From Flavobacteriaceae bacterium (GTDB lineage Bacteria; Bacteroidota; Bacteroidia; Flavobacteriales; Flavobacteriaceae), in the NCBI GenBank assembly GCA_018662905.1, contig JABJFE010000060.1, positions 1-8,696 of the forward strand: DNA of 8,696 nt, written 5' to 3'. This document shows positions 6,451 through 8,696 of this stretch, piece after piece. The position numbers and the translations under genes are program-made. A model generated the notes under the pieces. It did no database searches and was not told where the DNA came from. It saw nothing but the letters and a program-made list of their open reading frames with translations. How positions within the stretch are numbered: the first letter of the stretch is position 1; each line of letters opens with the position of its first letter.

Positions 6451-7173
6451 ATGTCAAAAGCTATTGTAATTGTACCGACTTATAATGAAGCTGATAATAT
6501 TATTAATATAATTGAACGTGTTTTATTACTTTCTGTAGACTTCAACATATTAGTAGTTGATGATAACTCACCTGATAATACTGGACAACTTGTAAGTAAA
6601 TTGGCTATAAATAATTCTGAACGTGTTTTTCTACTTTCAAGAAATAATAAAGAAGGGTTAGGAAAAGCTTACACAGAAGGGTTTATTTGGGCGTTGGACA
6701 ATCAATACGAATATATTTTTGAAATGGATGCTGACTTTTCACACGACCCTAATGATTTAGTAAGGATTTACAATGAATTATGTATTTCTAATTTTGATTT
6801 AGTTATTGGTTCAAGATATATAGACGGAATTAATGTGGTTAATTGGCCGCTTAGTAGAATTATTTTGTCCTATTTTGCTTCATTTTATTCCAGAATTATA
6901 ACAGGAATGCCTGTTAAAGATGCAACATCTGGATTTGTTGGCTACAGAGCAAAAGTTTTAAAAGAAATAAATTTGGATTCTATTATGTTTAATGGATATG
7001 CTTTTCAAATTGAATTAAAGTTCAAAGCGTACAAGAAAAAATTTAAAATTCAGGAAATTCCAATTATATTTAAAGACAGAGTTCATGGGGAGTCTAAGAT
7101 GAATGGAAATATTATTTTTGAAGCAATTTTTGGTTTAATTTTAATGAGATTTAAAAGTTTTTTTAATAAGTAA
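6451..7173 (+). CDS. Polyprenol monophosphomannose synthase-like glycosyltransferase (GT2, DPM1-like)
   Basis: This 240-residue family 2 glycosyltransferase is expected to transfer a sugar, typically mannose from GDP-mannose, onto polyprenyl phosphate at the cytoplasmic face of the membrane. Motifs in order are IVPTYNEADNI (7-17), VVDDNSPDNTG (35-45), the metal-binding EMDADFSHDP (91-100) with D93 and D95, LVIGSRY (117-123), DATSGFVGYR (157-166), GYAFQIELKFKAY (182-194), and IPIIFKDRVHGESKMN (203-218). These are the DPM1-type signatures, including the terminal DR-x-HGESKM. The length fits the soluble form without the C-terminal transmembrane GtrA-like extension. The donor sugar and lipid cannot be read from sequence. 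The stop TAA shares a base with the dihydroorotase ATG (TAATG), suggesting translational coupling. Confidence 0.92.
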   Translation: MSKAIVIVPTYNEADNIINIIERVLLLSVDFNILVVDDNSPDNTGQLVSKLAINNSERVFLLSRNNKEGLGKAYTEGFIWALDNQYEYIFEMDADFSHDPNDLVRIYNELCISNFDLVIGSRYIDGINVVNWPLSRIILSYFASFYSRIITGMPVKDATSGFVGYRAKVLKEINLDSIMFNGYAFQIELKFKAYKKKFKIQEIPIIFKDRVHGESKMNGNIIFEAIFGLILMRFKSFFNK

Positions 7174-8510
7174 TGAACAAAATTCTAATAAAAAATGCAA
7201 CAATTGTAAATGAAGATAAAATTTTTGAATCAGATTTGTTAATTGTAAATGATATAATTAGTCAGATTGATAAAAATATCTCAAAGTCAAATGATTATAA
7301 GGTTATCGATGCTTCTGGAAAAATTTTAATACCAGGACTAATTGATGATCAAGTTCATTTTAGAGAGCCAGGGCTAACCCATAAAGCAACAATAAATTCA
7401 GAATCAAAAGCAGCTGTTGCAGGTGGAATTACTTCCTTTATTGAAATGCCTAACACTATTCCTCAGACAACTACTATTAATGAATTAAATAAAAAATTTG
7501 AAATAGCTCATAAAAGCTCATATGCAAATTATTCGTTTATGTTTGGAGCAACTAATTCAAACCTTGATGAAATAAAAAAAATTAATAAAAATGAAGTAGC
7601 TGCTTTAAAAATATTTTTAGGTTCTTCAACAGGAGATATGTTAGTAGATAACCAACAAATCTTAAGAGATATTTTTTTAAGTACGGATTTAATTATAGTT
7701 GTTCACAGTGAGGATGAGCAAATAATTAATGAAAATTTAAAAAAATATAAAATAAAATATAACTCGAATATCCCATTTGATTGTCATTCAAAAATAAGAT
7801 CTGAAGAAGCTTGTCTAAAGTCAACAAAAAAAATTATTAAACTTGCGAAAGAAACTAATGCACGTTTACATGTTTTTCATTTGTCAACTAAACTAGAATC
7901 CTTGTTATTTCAAAATGATATTCCTTTAAAAGAAAAAAAAATAACCTCAGAAGTTTGTGTTCATCATCTATGGTTTAGTGACAAAGATTATAAAGACAAA
8001 CAATCTTTTATTAAGTGGAATCCAGCAATTAAAACTGAAGAAGATAGAGATGGGTTGTGGGATTCATTACTTGATGATAGAATTGATGTGATAGCTACAG
8101 ATCACGCTCCGCATACATTGGAAGAAAAATCTAAACCTTATTTGGATTGTCCATCTGGAGGACCTCTGGTGCAACATGCTTTAGTATCGATGATTCAACA
8201 TCATTTGAATAATAAAATATCTTTAGAAAAAATAGTTACTAAAATGTGTCATAACCCTGCAATTTTATTTCAGATTAGTAAAAGAGGTTATGTTAGAGAA
8301 GGTTACTATGCAGATTTAGTTTTAATCGACATTAATAAATCATGGACTGTTAATAAAGATAATATTCTTTATAAATGTAATTGGTCTCCATTTGAGGGGG
8401 TACAATTTGATTCCAAAATAACTCATACAATTGTTAATGGAAAAATAGTTTATGAAAATGGATTGTTTAATTCTACTTTATGTGGTAAGAAATTAACATT
8501 TAATAGATGA
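7173..8510 (+). CDS. pyrC: Dihydroorotase, type I
   Basis: This 445-residue cytoplasmic amidohydrolase reversibly cyclises N-carbamoyl-aspartate to dihydroorotate, the third step of pyrimidine synthesis. Evidence is DDQVHFREPGLTHKA (58-72), EMPNTIPQT (91-99), LKIFLGSSTG (145-154) with K146 a candidate carboxylated metal-bridging lysine, VVHSE (H178), HVFHLST (H236), SEVCVHHLWF (259-268), KWNPAIK (281-287), ATDHAPH (D310), SGGPLVQ (328-334) and the terminal GYYADLVLID (377-386). The first histidine of the usual H-x-H metal pair is Gln (Q60), with H62 retained. To my memory Bacteroidota dihydroorotases, including the Porphyromonas enzyme, share this, so it is not a sign of decay. The other signature residues are present, so activity is likely, but an amidohydrolase with a different substrate is not excluded. 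It overlaps its upstream neighbour by 1 base and the next gene by 4. Confidence 0.93.
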   Translation: MNKILIKNATIVNEDKIFESDLLIVNDIISQIDKNISKSNDYKVIDASGKILIPGLIDDQVHFREPGLTHKATINSESKAAVAGGITSFIEMPNTIPQTTTINELNKKFEIAHKSSYANYSFMFGATNSNLDEIKKINKNEVAALKIFLGSSTGDMLVDNQQILRDIFLSTDLIIVVHSEDEQIINENLKKYKIKYNSNIPFDCHSKIRSEEACLKSTKKIIKLAKETNARLHVFHLSTKLESLLFQNDIPLKEKKITSEVCVHHLWFSDKDYKDKQSFIKWNPAIKTEEDRDGLWDSLLDDRIDVIATDHAPHTLEEKSKPYLDCPSGGPLVQHALVSMIQHHLNNKISLEKIVTKMCHNPAILFQISKRGYVREGYYADLVLIDINKSWTVNKDNILYKCNWSPFEGVQFDSKITHTIVNGKIVYENGLFNSTLCGKKLTFNR

Positions 8511-8696
8511 AAAAAATATTTATTTTACTAATATTAATCACATCTTGTTCTGATAAAAATATTCCTGCTGATTTAATGTCAGAGCAACAAATGGTAGATT
8601 TTCTTTTAGATATTAATATTATTAATTCTAGTAGAGCCTACATAAATAATTCAGATTTAAATTATTATAATATAAAAGATACATTTTTATACAAAA
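8507..8696 (+). CDS. DUF4296 lipoprotein, N-terminal fragment
   Basis: This gene starts with an ATG that overlaps the dihydroorotase TGA (ATGA, 4 bases), and its frame stays open to the window edge, giving 63 visible residues. The N-terminus is MKK followed by a hydrophobic core and a lipobox, LITSC, with Cys at residue 14, so it should be a lipoprotein processed by signal peptidase II. The mature part begins SDKNIPADLMSEQQMVDFL, followed by LDINIINSS. That matches the start of DUF4296 proteins of Bacteroidota, which begin C-S/x-x...P-x-x-L/I...M-V-x-x-L-x-D-x-x. The function is unknown. The position after pyrC agrees, as I recall, with a common flavobacterial arrangement. The C-terminal part lies beyond the window. 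Confidence 0.75.
   Translation, partial: MKKIFILLILITSCSDKNIPADLMSEQQMVDFLLDINIINSSRAYINNSDLNYYNIKDTFLYK

Overview
The window is strongly A+T-rich, densely packed DNA from a Bacteroidota genome, most likely a flavobacterium. The evidence is the gene families: a long NagB-PIG-L fusion, DUF4271, DUF4296, and a dihydroorotase with the Bacteroidota-type D-D-Q-V-H motif. Two TAnnTTTG promoter-like boxes and the lack of obvious Shine-Dalgarno sites also fit. The species cannot be named from this sequence. All ten genes look intact apart from the two cut by the window edges. No RNA gene, CRISPR array, insertion sequence or phage gene was seen, and no gene-free stretch exceeds about 70 bases.

Region 1 (1-4970, + strand) is a tightly packed, probably single transcription unit: the C-terminal end of a sodium:solute symporter, a glucosamine-6-phosphate deaminase-like protein fused to a PIG-L/LmbE deacetylase, CutC, a POT-family peptide/H+ symporter and a secreted thioredoxin-like protein. 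Gaps are 13 and 9 bases and the other junctions overlap by 1 and 11 bases. Together the genes suggest uptake and breakdown of amino-sugar and peptide material such as glycoprotein, peptidoglycan or chitin-protein debris. That pathway is an inference from families and context.

Region 2 (4972-6380, - strand) converges on region 1 with one base between the stop codons. It holds uroporphyrinogen-III synthase (hemD, tetrapyrrole synthesis) downstream of a DUF4271 multi-spanning membrane protein of unknown role. A short A/T inverted repeat lies across the two stop codons and may act as a weak bidirectional terminator.

Region 3 (6451-8696, + strand) diverges from region 2 across a 70-base spacer with a -7-like box for each direction. 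It holds a polyprenol-phosphate mannosyltransferase-like GT2 enzyme, a type I dihydroorotase (pyrimidine synthesis) and the start of a DUF4296 lipoprotein. These are joined by 1- and 4-base overlaps, so translation is probably coupled.

Most of the window is ordinary flavobacterial gene content, and I see no clear new defence or mobile system. The points most worth a second look are the substituted active-site position in the NagB half of the fusion, the metabolic setting of cutC, the hemD-DUF4271 pair, and the Gln in the dihydroorotase metal motif.
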